Assembly (NCBI RefSeq): GCF_000422985.1
Contig: NZ_AUHC01000001.1
Span: 124,001-188,000 of the forward strand
Direction: 5' to 3'
DNA from: Erythrobacter cryptus DSM 12079
Lineage (GTDB): Bacteria > Pseudomonadota > Alphaproteobacteria > Sphingomonadales > Sphingomonadaceae
DNA: 64,000 nucleotides
Shown here: positions 9,788-18,868 of the stretch, in pieces
How positions within the stretch are numbered: the first letter of the stretch is position 1
Layout of the letters: every line of letters begins with the position of its first letter
Made by a program: the position numbers and the translations under genes
The notes under the pieces: generated by a model
What the model saw: the letters and a program-made list of their open reading frames with translations, nothing else
What the model was told of the DNA's origin: nothing
Database searches by the model: none

Positions 9788-11593
9788 ATGCCGACCTACA
9801 CCGCGCCCACCCGCGACACCCGGTTTGTTGTCAACGAACTGCTCGACCTTGCCAGCTACGGCAATCTTCCGGGCTTCGAGAACGCCACGCCAGACGTGAT
9901 TGACAGCGTCGTCAACGAGGCCGGCAAGTTCTGCGCCGAGGTGCTCGCGCCGCTCAACCAGATCGGTGACGAGCATGGTTGCACCCGGCACGAGGATGGC
10001 TCGGTCACCACCCCGCCGGGGTTCAAGGAGGCTTACAAGGCCTATGTCGAGAGCGGCTGGGGCACGCTCGCCCAGCCCGAGGAGTTCGGCGGGCAGGGCC
10101 TGCCGCATGTGCTCGCCTTCGTGCTCGAGGAATACACCGGCACCGCCAACCAGGCCTTTGCGATGTATCCCGGCCTTACCAACGGGGCGATCGCGGCGAT
10201 CCTCGCCAAGGGTTCTGAAGAGCAGAAGAAGACCTATGTGCCCAAGATGGTCTCGGGCGAATGGTCGGGCACGATGAACCTCACCGAGCCGCATTGCGGC
10301 ACCGATCTTGGGCTGATCCGCACCAAGGCCGTGCCCAATGGCGATGGCACCTATGCGATCACCGGGACCAAGATCTTCATTTCCGCCGGCGAGCATGACC
10401 TCACCAGCAACATCATCCACCTGGTGCTGGCCAAGACTCCGGGCGCGCCCGATTCGACCAAGGGCATCTCGCTGTTCATCGTGCCCAAGTTCCTGCTCGA
10501 CGAGAACGGCAATCCGGGCAAGCGCAATGCCGTCACCTGCGGCTCGATCGAGAAGAAGATGGGCATCCACGGCAACGCCACGTGCCTGCTCAATTACGAT
10601 GGCGCCACCGGCTACATGGTGGGCGAGGAGAACAAGGGCCTTGCCGCCATGTTCATCATGATGAACGCCGCGCGGCTCGGGGTGGGGATCCAGGGCTATG
10701 CCCAGGCCGAGGTCGCCTATCAGAACGCGGTGCGCTACGCGCTCGAGCGGCGCCAGGGCCGGGCGCTGACCGGGCCGGCCGATCCCGAGGCCAAGGCCGA
10801 TCCGATCTTCGTCCACCCCGATGTGCGGCGGATGCTGATGGACGCCAAGGTCTTCACCGAGGGCATGCGCGCCCTGTGCCTGTGGGGCGCGCTCCAGGTC
10901 GATCTCACCCACAAGGCCCCCACGGCCGAGGAGCGCGAGAAGGCCGATCTGCTCATCGGCCTGATGACCCCGGTGATCAAGGGCTATGGCACCGACAAGG
11001 GCTATGAGATCGCCACCAACATGCAGCAGGTCTATGGCGGGCATGGCTATGTGCGCGAATGGGGGATGGAACAGTTCGTGCGTGACAGCCGCATCGCCAT
11101 GATCTACGAGGGCACCAATGGCGTGCAGGCGATGGATCTGTGCGGCCGCAAGCTGCCCGCCGGCGGGGGCAAGGCGATCCAGCTGTTCTTTGCCATGATC
11201 GATGAGGAAATCGCTGCGGCCAAGCAGGACGAGCGCCTGAAGCCGATTGCCGAGCGGCTTGAAAAAGCGCTGGGCGAACAGAAGGCGGCGACCATGTGGT
11301 TCATGCAGAACGCGCTTGCCAACCCCAACCACCTCGGCGCGGGTGCGCATCACTACATGCACATCATGGGGATCGTCACGCTCGGCTTCTTCTGGCTCAA
11401 GATGGCCAAGGTGGCGCTGGAGAAGCTGTCCGGCAACCCAGAGGACAAGGCCTTTTACGAGGCCAAGCTGGTCTCGGCCGATTACTATGCTGAGCGTTTC
11501 CTCCCCGATGCCGGGGCGCTGCGGCGCAAGCTCGAGGCGGGCAGCGAGGTGATGATGAAGCTGCCGCCCGAGGCCTTCGCCACCGCCGCCTGA
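9788..11593 (+). CDS. Acyl-CoA dehydrogenase, ~600-residue DmdC/FadE-like type
   Basis: An FAD-dependent acyl-CoA dehydrogenase of 601 residues, longer than the 380-residue family core because of a C-terminal extension typical of the FadE5/DmdC-like group. Visible blocks are MNLTEPHCGTDLGLIRTKA (flavin and substrate contacts), ITGTKIFISAGEHDL, the MQQVYGGHGYVREWGMEQFVRD helix and RIAMIYEGTNGVQAMDL, whose Glu is the expected catalytic base. It should oxidise acyl-CoA to 2-enoyl-CoA; the chain-length preference cannot be read from the sequence. It starts at ATG 9788 (AAGGGA upstream); the frame is open further 5' but overlaps merR. Probably controlled by the preceding MerR protein. Confidence 0.93.
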   Translation: MPTYTAPTRDTRFVVNELLDLASYGNLPGFENATPDVIDSVVNEAGKFCAEVLAPLNQIGDEHGCTRHEDGSVTTPPGFKEAYKAYVESGWGTLAQPEEFGGQGLPHVLAFVLEEYTGTANQAFAMYPGLTNGAIAAILAKGSEEQKKTYVPKMVSGEWSGTMNLTEPHCGTDLGLIRTKAVPNGDGTYAITGTKIFISAGEHDLTSNIIHLVLAKTPGAPDSTKGISLFIVPKFLLDENGNPGKRNAVTCGSIEKKMGIHGNATCLLNYDGATGYMVGEENKGLAAMFIMMNAARLGVGIQGYAQAEVAYQNAVRYALERRQGRALTGPADPEAKADPIFVHPDVRRMLMDAKVFTEGMRALCLWGALQVDLTHKAPTAEEREKADLLIGLMTPVIKGYGTDKGYEIATNMQQVYGGHGYVREWGMEQFVRDSRIAMIYEGTNGVQAMDLCGRKLPAGGGKAIQLFFAMIDEEIAAAKQDERLKPIAERLEKALGEQKAATMWFMQNALANPNHLGAGAHHYMHIMGIVTLGFFWLKMAKVALEKLSGNPEDKAFYEAKLVSADYYAERFLPDAGALRRKLEAGSEVMMKLPPEAFATAA

Positions 11594-11602
11594 TGCAAGA
11601 AA

Positions 11603-11633
11603 GGCGCCGCCTGGCAGCGCGCCAGGCGGCGCC
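11603..11633. terminator. Perfect 13-bp hairpin between convergent genes
   Basis: GGCGCCGCCTGGC (11603-11615) pairs perfectly with GCCAGGCGGCGCC (11621-11633) around a 5-nt loop. On the minus strand it is followed by TTTCTT, so it terminates the gene at 11643-12188; on the plus strand it stands 9 bases after the acyl-CoA dehydrogenase stop, preceded by AAGAAA but with no U-tract after it. It probably serves both directions. Confidence 0.8.
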
Positions 11634-11642
11634 GCGCCAGCG

Positions 11643-12188
11643 CTAGTCGGCAAGGCCCATGAAGCGCTGGGTTTCCTGCCTCACCTTGGGAGCGGCGGCG
11701 CGCGCCACCCGGTCGGCAAGGCTCATGCCGTGGCTGCGCGCCGGGCGCGGTCGGGCAGGCGGGGCAGGGCGCGGCTCGCCCGGGCCAGGGGAGGGTGGCG
11801 GCGAGGGTGCAGCATCCGACGGGCCGACAGGTGGCGTTTCGGCTATTGGCGGCGCTTTGGCGGCAGGTGCGACAACTGGCTGCGCAACGGGCGCAGGCGC
11901 TGGGGCCGGCGCTGGGGCGGGCTGCGTTGTCAGCGGCTCGGCTGTCGGGGCAGGCGCGGGGGTGCGTGCGGCCCCATCAGGAGTTACGGCTGGCGCAGGC
12001 GCTTCGCCCTCGGCGGCCCCGGCCAGCAGCTTGGCCGCCACTTCCTCGATCGAGCCGACCACCAGCAGCGGCTGCCCGCCCTTGATCCCGACGCTGGTCT
12101 GGCCGTTTTCGGCGCTGCGCAGCCAAGCGACGTTCTCGGCCACGACGAGGTAGTTTCCGCCACGCGATTCGAGCTTGATGAACTTCAT
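11643..12188 (-). CDS. Pro/Ala-rich protein with FlbD-like N-terminal domain, function unknown
   Basis: A 181-residue protein in three parts. Residues 1-55 (MKFIKLESRGGNYLVVAENVAWLRSAENGQTSV...LLVVGSIEEVAAKL) look like a small beta-rich domain resembling the FlbD-type fold in pattern only. Residues 60-150 are a low-complexity Ala/Pro linker. Residues 151-181 hold a basic segment followed by MSLADRVARAAAPKVRQE, which may form a helix. An upstream in-frame start (12218) is less likely than the ATG at 12188. No signal peptide or membrane segment is visible. The gene stands alone, ending at a strong hairpin. I do not assign a function; low-complexity composition makes similarity searches unreliable. 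Confidence 0.7.
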   Translation of the reverse strand: MKFIKLESRGGNYLVVAENVAWLRSAENGQTSVGIKGGQPLLVVGSIEEVAAKLLAGAAEGEAPAPAVTPDGAARTPAPAPTAEPLTTQPAPAPAPAPAPVAQPVVAPAAKAPPIAETPPVGPSDAAPSPPPSPGPGEPRPAPPARPRPARSHGMSLADRVARAAAPKVRQETQRFMGLAD

Positions 12189-12434
12189 GGTCGCAAGGTT
12201 TTCCGCAAGAGCAGGCAAGCGCCGCAGGGCGTGGCCGAGGGTCTAGCCCGATCGGATAAGCAAAGGGTTTACGCGCCGGGGCGAATCTCCTGCGCTTGCA
12301 CCCTGCGCTGCCGGCCTTGGCGGGGAGCCGCAGCCCCCCTTGTGCCAGACGCGCGCGCGCGTGGGGGCAAGGAAAAGGGCACGCCGGGTGGGCGCAAAGG
12401 CTCTCGCCCCGCGCCAGCCCGGCTTTGGTGCGGA

Positions 12435-13355
12435 CTACTCTACGGGCAGGAAATCGGGCACCGAGAGGTAGCGCTCGCCGGTATCGTAGTTGAAGCCCAG
12501 CACCCTGCTGTCGGCGGCAAGCTCGGGCAGTTTTTTCGCGATCGCCGCCAGCGTCGCCCCGCTTGAGATCCCCACCAGCATCCCTTCCTCGCGCGCGGCG
12601 CGGCGGGCCATCTCCTTGGCTTCCTCGGCGCCGACCGTGATCGCGCCGTCGATGGCATTGGTGTGGAGATTGCCGGGGATGAAGCCCGCGCCGATCCCCT
12701 GGATCGGGTGCGGGCCGGGCTGGCCGCCGCTGATCACCGGCGAGAGTTCCGGCTCGACCCCATAGGCCTTCATGGCCGGCCAATGCTCCTTCAGCACCTC
12801 GGCGCAGCCGGTCAGGTGCCCGCCGGTGCCCACCCCGGTGATCAGCACGTCGATCGGGGCCTTGGCGAAATCGGCGAGGATCTCGCGCGCGGTGGTGCGG
12901 GCGTGGACGGCGGGGTTCGCGGGATTGTCGAACTGGCTCGGCATCCACGCGCCGGGGATCTCCTCGAGCAGTTCCTGCGCGCGTTCGATCGCCCCGCGCA
13001 TGCCCTTCTCGCGCGGGGTGAGATCGAAGCGCGCGCCATAGGCGAGCATCAGCCGCCGCCGCTCGATGGACATGCTCTCGGGCATCACCAGGATCAGGCG
13101 ATAGCCCTTGACCGCGGCGACCATGGCAAGGCCGATCCCGGTGTTGCCGCTGGTCGGCTCGATGATCGTGCCTCCGGGCTTGAGCGCGCCGCTCGCCTCG
13201 GCATCCTCGACCATGGCGAGCGCAATTCGATCCTTGATCGAGCCGCCCGGATTGGCCCGCTCCGACTTCACCCACACCTCGTGATCGGGGAACATCCGCG
13301 CAAGGCGGATATGCGGGGTGCCGCCAATGGTGGCGAGGATGCTGTCAGCCTTCAT
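12435..13355 (-). CDS. cysK: Cysteine synthase A (O-acetylserine sulfhydrylase)
   Basis: A PLP enzyme that makes L-cysteine from O-acetylserine and sulfide. At 306 residues it has family length, with the PLP-lysine region [12 protein letters not shown] (Lys about residue 42), the substrate loop [13 protein letters not shown], the glycine-rich phosphate loop [10 protein letters not shown], and GISSGAT near the end. It starts [22 protein letters not shown]. The ATG overlaps the stop of the upstream MFS transporter gene as ATGA, so the two are co-translated; since MFS exporters of cysteine-pathway metabolites are known, the pairing may be functional, but that is inference. No T-box or other leader is seen. 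Confidence 0.95.
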   Translation of the reverse strand: MKADSILATIGGTPHIRLARMFPDHEVWVKSERANPGGSIKDRIALAMVEDAEASGALKPGGTIIEPTSGNTGIGLAMVAAVKGYRLILVMPESMSIERRRLMLAYGARFDLTPREKGMRGAIERAQELLEEIPGAWMPSQFDNPANPAVHARTTAREILADFAKAPIDVLITGVGTGGHLTGCAEVLKEHWPAMKAYGVEPELSPVISGGQPGPHPIQGIGAGFIPGNLHTNAIDGAITVGAEEAKEMARRAAREEGMLVGISSGATLAAIAKKLPELAADSRVLGFNYDTGERYLSVPDFLPVE

Positions 13356-14620
13356 GTCGATACCTCTTGCTTGAGCGCCTCGGGTTCAAAGCTGGTCGCC
13401 CGGCGCAATTCGGGGAAATACCATGCCCATATCAGGGTGACGACTATCGCACCTGCGCCGCCGAAGACAACCGCGCCGACCGCGCCGAGCAGGGCCGCGG
13501 CAAGGCCCGATTGCAGCTCGCCCAGCTCGTTCGAGGCCGAGATCGCAAGGCCCGAGATCGCCGAGACCCGCCCGCGCCGGTCATCGGGGGTGAACAATTG
13601 CACCAGCGAGCTGCGGATGAAGACCGAGACCATGTCCACCGCCCCGAGCGCTGCGAGGATGGCGAGCGAGAGGAGGAAGTGGCGCGAGAAGGCAAAGGCG
13701 ATGGTGAGCGCGCCGAAGGCCCCCACCGCCCAAAGCATCTTGGCCCCGACCCCGCGGGTGAGCGGGCGGAAGGAAAGCCACAGCGCCACGGCGGCCGCGC
13801 CCAGCGCCGGGGCGGCGCGCATCAGCCCCAGGCCTTCCGGCCCGACATGGAGGATGTCGCGCGCGAACACCGGCAAGAGCGCGGTTGCCCCGGCGAGCAG
13901 CACCGCGAACAGGTCGAGCGTGATGCAGCCGAGCAGGAAGCGCTCGCGCCAGACATAGGCCAGCCCCTCGATGATCTGGCGCAGCGGTTTGGGGGGCGGC
14001 CCCTCCTGCGCGGCCCTGATCGGGCGCACGGTGAGGATCAGGCCTCCCGCCGCGAGCAGCAGCCCGGCCGAAAGCGCGTGGGGCAGCCAGGCGCTCTGGG
14101 CGAAGATCAGCCCGCCCACCGCCGGGCCGATCACGCTCGCGCTCTGCCAGGCGATCGAGGAAAAGGCGATCGCCCGCGGCAAGAGCGCAGCCGGCACGAT
14201 GTTGGGGGCAATCGCGCTCATCGCCGGGCCGACGAAGACCCGCGCCGTGCCATGCGCGGCGGACAAGGCAAAGAGGATCGGCAGCGTCAGCGCGTCCTGC
14301 CAGGTCAGCAGCGCCAGCAGTCCGGCGACTGCCGCATCGATGGCATTGGCAAAGGCGGCAACGTGGCGGCGGTCAAAGCGGTCGGCGGCCAGCCCCGCGA
14401 TGGGGGTGAGCACCAGCAGCGGCACAAATTGCGCCAGGCCCAGAAGGCCCAGCTGGAACGAGGCTTCGGCCACGCTCATGCCATAATCGGCGCGCGCCAC
14501 CTCGTAGAGCTGGTAGCCCAGCAGTACCACCATCGCCATGGTCGCAAACACCGCGAGGAAGCGGGCGAGCCAGTAGCGGCGGTAATCGGCGATCTTGAGC
14601 GGGGAGGTGGGATCGGTCAC
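13352..14620 (-). CDS. MFS transporter, EntS/DHA3-like
   Basis: A 422-residue inner-membrane transporter with about 12 hydrophobic segments. The loop 2-3 motif [17 protein letters not shown] and the [31 protein letters not shown] block match the DHA3/EntS group of exporters; [24 protein letters not shown] is the typical second-half signature. The start is GTG at 14620 because the frame lacks an upstream ATG after the PilZ gene. It overlaps cysK by ATGA. The substrate is unknown; co-transcription with cysK suggests thiol-compound or amino acid export, but drug or siderophore export is equally possible. Confidence 0.88.
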   Translation of the reverse strand: MTDPTSPLKIADYRRYWLARFLAVFATMAMVVLLGYQLYEVARADYGMSVAEASFQLGLLGLAQFVPLLVLTPIAGLAADRFDRRHVAAFANAIDAAVAGLLALLTWQDALTLPILFALSAAHGTARVFVGPAMSAIAPNIVPAALLPRAIAFSSIAWQSASVIGPAVGGLIFAQSAWLPHALSAGLLLAAGGLILTVRPIRAAQEGPPPKPLRQIIEGLAYVWRERFLLGCITLDLFAVLLAGATALLPVFARDILHVGPEGLGLMRAAPALGAAAVALWLSFRPLTRGVGAKMLWAVGAFGALTIAFAFSRHFLLSLAILAALGAVDMVSVFIRSSLVQLFTPDDRRGRVSAISGLAISASNELGELQSGLAAALLGAVGAVVFGGAGAIVVTLIWAWYFPELRRATSFEPEALKQEVST

Positions 14621-14686
14621 AGTGCGCCCATGGCAGGCGGACGCGCCGCTGCCAAGCAGGCGAAACTTGGCGTGGACAAGGCTGAC

Positions 14687-15055
14687 CTATCGCGGGCGGC
14701 GCAGACGCGGATTGGGCTGGAGCTGGTCGATGATGGCAAGGAAATCGTCGAGCCGGATGATCCGTTCGAACTGGAAGCCGGCGCGCACGTCGCGCGTCCA
14801 GATGACATAGGCCTCGATCCGCCCCACGATCGGCAGGCGAATCATGATCCTGTCGCCGCGCTGGAGCCTTTCGGCATTGTCGACCATGAAGCCGTGGGCC
14901 GAAAGGTTGCACACATGCAGGTGCATGTCGCCGTGGGCGAAGTGCTCCACCAGCGCCGAATAGTTGACCGGATGGCGCGCCGCGCGGCGCATTTCGGTCA
15001 CGCTGAGGTTTGCTCCGCCAGCCACGCGATGCAGTCCTTCCCTCCGTATCGGCAT
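14687..15055 (-). CDS. PilZ-domain cyclic-di-GMP-binding protein
   Basis: A 122-residue single-domain PilZ protein. Both cyclic-di-GMP contact motifs are present: RxxxR (R23 to R27 in MRRAARH) and the N-x-S-x-x-G motif (N50LSAHG55), followed by the beta-barrel strands GDRIMIRLPIVGRIEAYVIW and GFQFERI. It should therefore bind cyclic di-GMP and act as an effector; its partner is unknown. The ATG at 15055 is chosen; a TTG four codons upstream would extend it slightly. It precedes the MFS-cysK pair by about 66 bp in the same direction and may be its promoter-proximal gene. Confidence 0.88.
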   Translation of the reverse strand: MPIRREGLHRVAGGANLSVTEMRRAARHPVNYSALVEHFAHGDMHLHVCNLSAHGFMVDNAERLQRGDRIMIRLPIVGRIEAYVIWTRDVRAGFQFERIIRLDDFLAIIDQLQPNPRLRRPR

Positions 15056-15102
15056 GTAAAAGGCCAATGCCGCAGAAAGGCTGACAATTGGTAAAACGCA
15101 CG

Positions 15103-15142
15103 CGGCCCACCCCGGGCGTGTGCGGAGGGCAAGGGTGGGCCG
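15103..15142 (-). terminator. Probable terminator of tyrS
   Basis: CGGCCCACCC (15103-15112) pairs perfectly with GGGTGGGCCG (15133-15142), a 10-bp stem with a 20-nt loop. It starts a few bases after the tyrS stop on the minus strand and is followed there by CGTGCGTTTTACC. The long loop and short U-tract make it a moderate rather than a strong terminator. Confidence 0.6.
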
Positions 15143-15146
15143 GGGG

Positions 15147-16388
15147 CTAGCGACGCACCAGCGCGTGGCGCTTCTTGCCGAGGCTGAGACGCAGCGTTTC
15201 GCCCTCGGCGGGCAGCACCAGGAAGGCTGGATCGGTGATCGCCGTGCCTTCGAGCTTCACCGCGCCCTCGGCCAGCTTGCGCTTGGCTTCGCCGTTGGAA
15301 GCGGTCAGCCCCACTTCGGTGAGGAGCGCAGCGATGCGCATGCCTTCCGGCCCGGTGGCGATGCTGGGCAGATCGGCGCCCGCGCCCGAGCCGGCAAAGG
15401 CCTCGCGCGCGGTGGCCTCGGCCCGGGCGGCAGCTTCGGTCCCACGCACCAGCGCGGTGATCTCGTTGGCCAGCACCACCTTGGCAGCATTGATCTCAGC
15501 GCCCTCGAGTGCCTCGAGCCGGGCGATCTCGTCAAGCGGCAGATCGGTGAACAGGCGCAGGAAGCGGCCGACATCGCGGTCATCGACATTGCGCCAATAC
15601 TGCCAGAAATCATAGGCCGGCAGCTGATCCTCGTTGAGCCAGACGGCGCCCGCCGCGGTCTTGCCCATCTTGGCCCCGTCGGCGGTGGTAAGCAGAGGGG
15701 TGGTGAGCCCGAACAGCTCGGTCCCGTCGCTGCGCCGGGCAAGCTCGATGCCGTTGACGATATTGCCCCATTGATCCGATCCGCCCATTTGCAAGCGCAC
15801 GCCAAGTTCGCGTGCCAGGTGCCTGAAATCATAGGCCTGAAGGATCATGTAATTGAATTCGAGGAAGGTCAGCGGCTGCTCGCGCTCAAGCCGCAGGCGC
15901 ACCGAATCAAAGCTCAGCATCCGGTTGATGGTGAAGTGGGTGCCGACTTCCTGGAGCAGCTCGATATAGCCGAGGCGGGCGAGCCAATCATGATTGTTCA
16001 CCATCACCGCATCGGTAGGTCCATCACCAAACTTCAACAGCTTGGAAAAGACTGTGAAGATCGATTGGATATTGGCCTCGATCGTCTCGTCGCTCAGCAT
16101 CCGGCGGCTCTCATCGCGCCCGGAAGGATCGCCGATGCGGGTGGTGCCGCCGCCCATCACCACCACCGGCTTGTGCCCGGCCTGTTGCAACCGGCGCAGC
16201 ATCATGATCTGCACCAGGCTGCCGACATGGAGCGAAGGGGCGGTGGCATCAAAGCCGATATAGCCGGGCACGATCTGCCGGGCCGCGAGCGCATCGAGCC
16301 CTGCGGCATCGGTGAGCTGGTGGATATAGCCGCGCTCGTCGAGCAGGCGCAGCAGATCGGATTCGTAACGGGCTTTGGCAGTGCTCAT
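15147..16388 (-). CDS. tyrS: Tyrosyl-tRNA synthetase
   Basis: Class I aminoacyl-tRNA synthetase charging tRNA-Tyr, 413 residues, normal for the bacterial TyrRS. The HIGH-type signature is [18 protein letters not shown], the tyrosine pocket includes QAYDF and [12 protein letters not shown], and the KMSKS loop is represented by KMGKT (after TTADGA). The C-terminal S4-like RNA-binding domain is present ([23 protein letters not shown]). It is transcribed on its own toward a hairpin terminator, and divergently from the DOMON-like gene with 77 bp between start codons. No T-box is seen, as expected for Proteobacteria. Confidence 0.97.
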   Translation of the reverse strand: MSTAKARYESDLLRLLDERGYIHQLTDAAGLDALAARQIVPGYIGFDATAPSLHVGSLVQIMMLRRLQQAGHKPVVVMGGGTTRIGDPSGRDESRRMLSDETIEANIQSIFTVFSKLLKFGDGPTDAVMVNNHDWLARLGYIELLQEVGTHFTINRMLSFDSVRLRLEREQPLTFLEFNYMILQAYDFRHLARELGVRLQMGGSDQWGNIVNGIELARRSDGTELFGLTTPLLTTADGAKMGKTAAGAVWLNEDQLPAYDFWQYWRNVDDRDVGRFLRLFTDLPLDEIARLEALEGAEINAAKVVLANEITALVRGTEAAARAEATAREAFAGSGAGADLPSIATGPEGMRIAALLTEVGLTASNGEAKRKLAEGAVKLEGTAITDPAFLVLPAEGETLRLSLGKKRHALVRR

Positions 16389-16465
16389 GGGGCGCGGCCC
16401 TATCAGCGCGGGGGCGCGACGGGAAGTGGCTTGCCGCAGCGCGCGGGCGGGGGCAGGAAGCGGCG

Positions 16466-16981
16466 ATGCACCCGCTGATGCTCCATAGCAGCTGCGATGT
16501 CGGCCCTGTCCGGGCGGTGACCGCGACGATCATGTCGAGCGCGCAAGGCTGCGCGGCACGCTTCCGGATCGAAGGCAAGATCAAGGCCATCGCCGTGCCT
16601 CCGCCTGCACCGCCGGCCCGGCGCGATGGCCTGTGGCAGACCACCTGCTGCGAGATCTTCTGGCAGCCGCTGGGGGGTAGCGCCTATCGCGAGTTCAACC
16701 TCTCACCCTCTGGCGCCTTTGCCGCCTATGATTTTGATTCCTGGCGGGAAGGGATGCGCGATGCACCCCTCGATGCGATCACCATCGCCTGCGCGCAAGA
16801 TGCTGGGGCGCTTGAACTTGAGGCCAGCATCGCCGCCACGCTGGAGTGCCCGGCGCAGGTGGGCTTAAGCGCCGTGATCGAGCTAGCCGATGGGCGCAAG
16901 CAATATTGGGCGCTCGCCTTTCCCCCGGGGGCGCCTGATTTCCACGCCGAGGCGGGCCGCACCCTCATCATCGCACGTTAG
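16466..16981 (+). CDS. DOMON-like domain protein
   Basis: A 171-residue protein with a beta-sandwich pattern recognised as the DOMON-like domain of sphingomonads: [41 protein letters not shown] is the signature (positions about residues 57-97), followed by [36 protein letters not shown]-type domains bind haem or sugars, but no ligand can be assigned here. There is no signal peptide. Relatives are often near DUF1343 genes in this order, as here, with only tspO between. Its TAG stop overlaps the TAA of tspO on the other strand (TTAG at 16978-16981). The start at 16466 is uncertain: a downstream ATG (MSSAQG, residue 23) is possible. Confidence 0.75.
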   Translation: MHPLMLHSSCDVGPVRAVTATIMSSAQGCAARFRIEGKIKAIAVPPPAPPARRDGLWQTTCCEIFWQPLGGSAYREFNLSPSGAFAAYDFDSWREGMRDAPLDAITIACAQDAGALELEASIAATLECPAQVGLSAVIELADGRKQYWALAFPPGAPDFHAEAGRTLIIAR

Positions 16982-17490
16982 GCTGCCCCATCCCTGCCGA
17001 AGGGCCGGTTGAGCGCCACGATCCGGGCGTTGAGCACCAGCGCAAAGCTCACCCAGGCAAGATAGGGCACGTTGAGCCAACCCGGAAAGCTGTCGCCAAC
17101 CAGCCGCGGCAGGCCCGCCACCAGCCCGGCGACGCTGAGCCACAGCGCGACCCCTTCCATGAGCGCCCAATCGGGCCGCTTACATTTGAAAAACAGCGGC
17201 GACCAGGCGAAATGCGCGGCGAAATTGGCACCGAACAGCGCCCACACCCCGGCGCGCGCGGAGGCGCTCGGCGCCCCTTCCAGCCCGAGATAGAAGCTCC
17301 ACCCGGCAAGGCCGAGAATCACCGTCCAGGCCGGGCCGAACAGCCAGTCGGGCGGCTGCCAGGCGGGTTTCCTGAGCGCGCGATACCAGGGGCCGATCTC
17401 GGTCAGCGCGCCCCCGGCAAGGCCAAGGATGATCGCCCACAACGCCGCCACCAGCGCGCTGGCCCAGTTGATGTCCATTTCCATGCCCAT
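16978..17490 (-). CDS. tspO: TspO/MBR family membrane protein
   Basis: A 170-residue inner-membrane protein with five hydrophobic helices and the tryptophan-rich hallmarks of the TspO/peripheral benzodiazepine receptor family: PWYRALRKPAWQPPDWLFGPAWT and NFAAHFAWSPLFF. These proteins bind porphyrins and cholesterol-like molecules and in photosynthetic alphaproteobacteria modulate pigment gene expression under oxygen; no photosynthesis gene is in this window. Three possible ATGs stand close together (17490, 17484, 17478, MGMEMD); the first is used. Divergent from the NamZ gene (85 bp) and convergent with the DOMON-like gene through overlapping stops. Confidence 0.9.
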   Translation of the reverse strand: MGMEMDINWASALVAALWAIILGLAGGALTEIGPWYRALRKPAWQPPDWLFGPAWTVILGLAGWSFYLGLEGAPSASARAGVWALFGANFAAHFAWSPLFFKCKRPDWALMEGVALWLSVAGLVAGLPRLVGDSFPGWLNVPYLAWVSFALVLNARIVALNRPFGRDGAA

Positions 17491-17575
17491 GCAACCCGCG
17501 CCGCTGCAGCATCGTTCCCGTCCGTGCCATCTCAAGGGATTGCCTTTGCCCCGGCGCTGTTCCAACGCTTGGGCC

Positions 17576-18775
17576 ATGAAGAATGGTATCGACCGGCTGC
17601 TCGCCGATCCCCAGCTCCTGCGCCAGCTCAAGGGCCGGCGGGTCGCCCTTGTCGCGCACCCGGCCAGCCTCACCGCCGAGCTTGTCCACAGCCTCGATGC
17701 GCTGATCGCCGCGGGCGTGCCGATCACCAGCGCCTTTGGCCCGCAGCACGGGCTCAAGGGCGACAAGCAGGACAACATGGTCGAGACCGCCGACGAGATC
17801 GATCCGCGCTACGGCATCCCGATCTTCTCGCTCTATGGCAAGGTGCGCCGGCCGACCGCGGCGATGATGGACAGCGCCGATGTGTTCCTGTTCGATCTTC
17901 AGGATCTGGGCTGCCGCATCTACACCTTTGTCACCACGCTGCTCTATCTGCTCGAGGAGGCGGCCAAAGCCGGCAAGGAGGTGTGGGTGCTCGATCGGCC
18001 CAATCCCGCCGGACGCCCGGTCGAGGGCACGCTGCTGGTGCCGGGACAGGAGAGCTTTGTCGGCGCCGCGCCCATGCCGATGCGCCACGGGCTGACCATG
18101 GGCGAGATGGGGCACTGGTTCATCGCCCATTTCGGGCTCGATCTTGCCTATCGGGTGGTGCCGATGGAGGGCTGGCGGCCGGACGAGGGCCCGGGCTGGG
18201 GCTGGCCGCCCGAGCGGGTGTGGATCAACCCTTCGCCCAACGCCGCGAATCTCAACATGGCGCGCGCATATGCCGGGACGGTGATGCTCGAAGGCACGAC
18301 CTTGTCCGAAGGGCGCGGCACCACCCGCCCGCTCGAGGTGCTCTTCGGCGCGCCTGATCTTGTGGCAGCTGACGTCATGGCGGCAATGCGGCGGCTTGCG
18401 CCCGAGTGGCTGGATGGCTGCGCCCTGCGCGATTGCTGGTTCGAGCCGACCTTCCACAAGCATCAAGGAAAGCTGTGCAATGCCCTAATGATCCATGCCG
18501 AAGGGCCCTTCTACCAGCACCATGCCTTCAAGCCGTGGCGGCTCCAGGCGCTGGCCTTCAAGGCGATCCGCCTCATCCACCCCGCCTATCCGCTGTGGCG
18601 TGACTTTGCCTATGAATACGAGTTTGATCGCCTTGCCATCGACGTCATCAATGGCGGGCCGGGTTTGCGCGAATGGGTGGACGATCCGGCGGCACGCCCC
18701 GAGGATCTTGACGCCATGGCGGCGCATGACGAGGCGGCATGGGTTGCCGAGGTGCGCGCGCACCTGCTTTACTGA
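17576..18775 (+). CDS. DUF1343 protein, NamZ-type exo-beta-N-acetylmuramidase
   Basis: A 399-residue protein of the DUF1343 family, for which a characterised member (NamZ) is an exo-lytic N-acetylmuramidase acting on peptidoglycan fragments. Family blocks are RVALVAHPASLT, FGPQHGLKGDKQDNM, LYGKVRRPTAAMMDSADVFLFDLQDLGCRIYTF, VLDRPNPAGRPVEGTLL, GWGWPPERVWINPSPNAANLNMARAYAGTVMLEGTTLSEGRGTTRP and a C-terminal KLCNALMIHAEGP region. No signal peptide is visible from ATG 17576, so it would act in the cytoplasm on recycled wall fragments, or its export is missed. The frame is open upstream to 17429, but that part is unconserved. Specificity is inferred from the family. Confidence 0.85.
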   Translation: MKNGIDRLLADPQLLRQLKGRRVALVAHPASLTAELVHSLDALIAAGVPITSAFGPQHGLKGDKQDNMVETADEIDPRYGIPIFSLYGKVRRPTAAMMDSADVFLFDLQDLGCRIYTFVTTLLYLLEEAAKAGKEVWVLDRPNPAGRPVEGTLLVPGQESFVGAAPMPMRHGLTMGEMGHWFIAHFGLDLAYRVVPMEGWRPDEGPGWGWPPERVWINPSPNAANLNMARAYAGTVMLEGTTLSEGRGTTRPLEVLFGAPDLVAADVMAAMRRLAPEWLDGCALRDCWFEPTFHKHQGKLCNALMIHAEGPFYQHHAFKPWRLQALAFKAIRLIHPAYPLWRDFAYEYEFDRLAIDVINGGPGLREWVDDPAARPEDLDAMAAHDEAAWVAEVRAHLLY

Positions 18776-18868
18776 TTGGCGTCACGCCTGCGCACGGCGC
18801 GCGGGATCGGGCGGACAATATGAGAGCGGGCCAAAACATGGCCGCCGCAGACGGGAGAGAATGACGGC

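Noticed and set aside
12189..12434. Promoter or RNA element in the 246-bp gap between cysK and the Pro/Ala-rich gene.
   Set aside because: No strong hairpin, repeat or convincing -35/-10 pair could be identified; only a run of CG dinucleotides near 12350 was seen.
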